NCBI GenBank assembly: GCA_030613165.1
Contig: JAUWMN010000081.1
Location: 1-7,100, forward strand
Length of the DNA stretch: 7,100 bases
Direction of reading: 5' to 3'
DNA from: Desulfobacterales bacterium
GTDB lineage: Bacteria; Desulfobacterota; Desulfobacteria; Desulfobacterales; C00003106
Part shown: in pieces, positions 6,419-7,100 of the stretch
How the letters are laid out: each line of letters starts with the position of its first letter
Numbering within the stretch: position 1 is the stretch's first letter
The notes under the pieces: generated by a model
Databases searched by the model: none
Told to the model about the DNA's origin: nothing
Seen by the model: the letters and a program-made list of their open reading frames with translations, nothing else
Made by a program: the position numbers and the translations under genes

Positions 6419-6447
6419 TTGTAAAAGGATTTATTTTTTATTATACA
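6419..6447 (+). promoter_or_regulatory. Weak candidate promoter for the divergent PHP gene
   Basis: TTGTAA (6419-6424) and TATACA (6442-6447) are 17 bases apart, each matching four of six consensus positions. Transcription would start near 6454, about 58 bases before the ATG at 6512. The match is modest in an AT-rich region, so this is only a suggestion. Confidence 0.25.
6440..6445 (-). promoter_or_regulatory. Candidate -10 box for the cysE-cysK(-nifU-nifS-cytochrome) group
   Basis: On the - strand a perfect TATAAT occurs 71 bases upstream of the cysE GTG, in an AT-rich stretch. Transcription would begin near 6433, giving a leader of about 65 bases. No convincing -35 is seen 16 to 18 bases upstream (TTCTAT is the nearest), so either an activator is needed or the match is fortuitous. 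It overlaps the candidate + strand promoter of the divergent gene. Confidence 0.4.
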
Positions 6448-6511
6448 AGATGAGAGGGACAAATAGAAGCCGAAAGTCGTACTGGGTCATAAAAACAGGA
6501 TACATATAATC

Positions 6512-7100
6512 ATGAAATTTATTGCTGATCTTCATATACATTCTTGTTATTCGCGTGCCACGGCCAGGAATCTTGACCTGGAACATTTGTATCTTTGGGC
6601 GCAGCTCAAAGGGATCACGGTTGTTGCAACCGGAGATTTTACCCACCCCCAGTGGTTTTCCGATATTCAGAGCAAATTGGAACCGGCGGAACCAGGGCTT
6701 TTTAAGCTAAAGGATGAACTCGCGGACGCTGTTTCAAAAGAGGTTCCTGCTAAATGCAGGGCGCCGGTCCGTTTTTTGCTCAATGTTGAGATCAGCAGCA
6801 TCTATAAAAAGAACGGCAAGGTCCGCAAGGTGCACAACCTTCTTCATGCCCCGGATCTTTCGATAGCGGAAAAGATCAACACCCGCCTTGCGCGCATCGG
6901 AAATATCCGTTCCGACGGGAGACCTATTTTGGGCCTTGATTCTAAAGACCTCTTAGAGACAGTCCTTGAGGTCTCTGAAGATGCCTTTGTAGTCCCTGCC
7001 CATATCTGGACTCCCTGGTTTTCAGTATTTGGATCTAAATCCGGATTTGATTCCCTTGAGGAGTGTTTTGAGGAGCTGACCCCCTATATTTTTGCGGCTG
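6512..7100 (+). CDS. Endonuclease Q-like PHP-domain protein (N-terminal part; 3' end outside window)
   Basis: The frame is open from ATG 6512 to the right edge, giving 196 residues with no stop. PHP metal-site motifs appear in order: DLHIHSCYSRAT (His8, His10), ATGDFTHPQW (Asp42, His45), LNVEISS (Glu93), HNLLHAP (His108, His112) and VPAHIWTPWFSVFGS (His164), followed by GFDSLEECF. The TGD and PAHxxTPW...FGS...SLEEC blocks are typical of the endonuclease Q family. Characterised archaeal members cut DNA 5' of deaminated bases such as uracil and hypoxanthine. Bacterial relatives can be fused to a UvrD-type helicase; whether this one is cannot be seen. A weak AGGA lies 11 bases before the ATG. 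The gene is divergent from cysE and probably functionally separate from it. Assignment to the family is firm, but the activity is inferred. Confidence 0.82.
   Translation, partial: MKFIADLHIHSCYSRATARNLDLEHLYLWAQLKGITVVATGDFTHPQWFSDIQSKLEPAEPGLFKLKDELADAVSKEVPAKCRAPVRFLLNVEISSIYKKNGKVRKVHNLLHAPDLSIAEKINTRLARIGNIRSDGRPILGLDSKDLLETVLEVSEDAFVVPAHIWTPWFSVFGSKSGFDSLEECFEELTPYIFAA

Noticed and set aside
6505..6510. Perfect TATAAT on the + strand just before the PHP gene
   Set aside because: It ends one base before the ATG, so transcription would start inside the gene, and there is no matching -35.
6431..6646. Short open frame on the - strand across the divergent region
   Set aside because: It overlaps the cysE promoter region and the start of the PHP gene, and its composition is not protein-like.

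Overview
The window looks like chromosomal core DNA from an anaerobic or microaerophilic, cytochrome-rich Gram-negative bacterium. The reasons are a secreted hexahaem c-type cytochrome, a three-domain NifU-type Fe-S scaffold with its NifS partner, an EpsC-type serine acetyltransferase, late steps of cobalamin synthesis and an endonuclease-Q-like PHP protein. Desulfobacterota, Nitrospirota or the anammox Planctomycetota would all fit. That placement is inferred from gene content only. No mobile element, CRISPR array, rRNA or tRNA was seen.

Layout. From the left edge, the + strand carries the 3' end of cobT and a complete cobS (to 1010), which overlap by one base. After 48 bases the strand switches. 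Five genes then lie on the - strand, transcribed from right to left: cysE (6368 to 5412), cysK (5396 to 4470), nifU (4322 to 3492), nifS (3495 to 2305) and the cytochrome (2318 to 1059). Four of them are tightly packed pairs: a 15-base gap for cysE/cysK, a 4-base overlap for nifU/nifS and a 14-base overlap for nifS/cytochrome. The only real break is the 147 bases between cysK and nifU, which hold a 35-base hairpin or palindrome. A 143-base divergent promoter region (6369-6511) separates cysE from a + strand gene that runs off the right edge and begins an endonuclease-Q-like PHP protein.

How the genes work together. CysE and CysK make cysteine from serine, acetyl-CoA and sulfide. NifS takes sulfur from cysteine as a persulfide and NifU assembles it with iron into Fe-S clusters. 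The cluster is therefore a sulfide to cysteine to Fe-S relay. The unexplained member is the last gene, a predicted exported cytochrome built from three copies of a di-haem module (six CxxCH sites, five of the six units in exact 61-residue register). It has its own strong ribosome binding site but starts inside the end of nifS. It is the most interesting object in the window: its family is only loosely recognisable, and its link to cysteine and Fe-S metabolism is not obvious.
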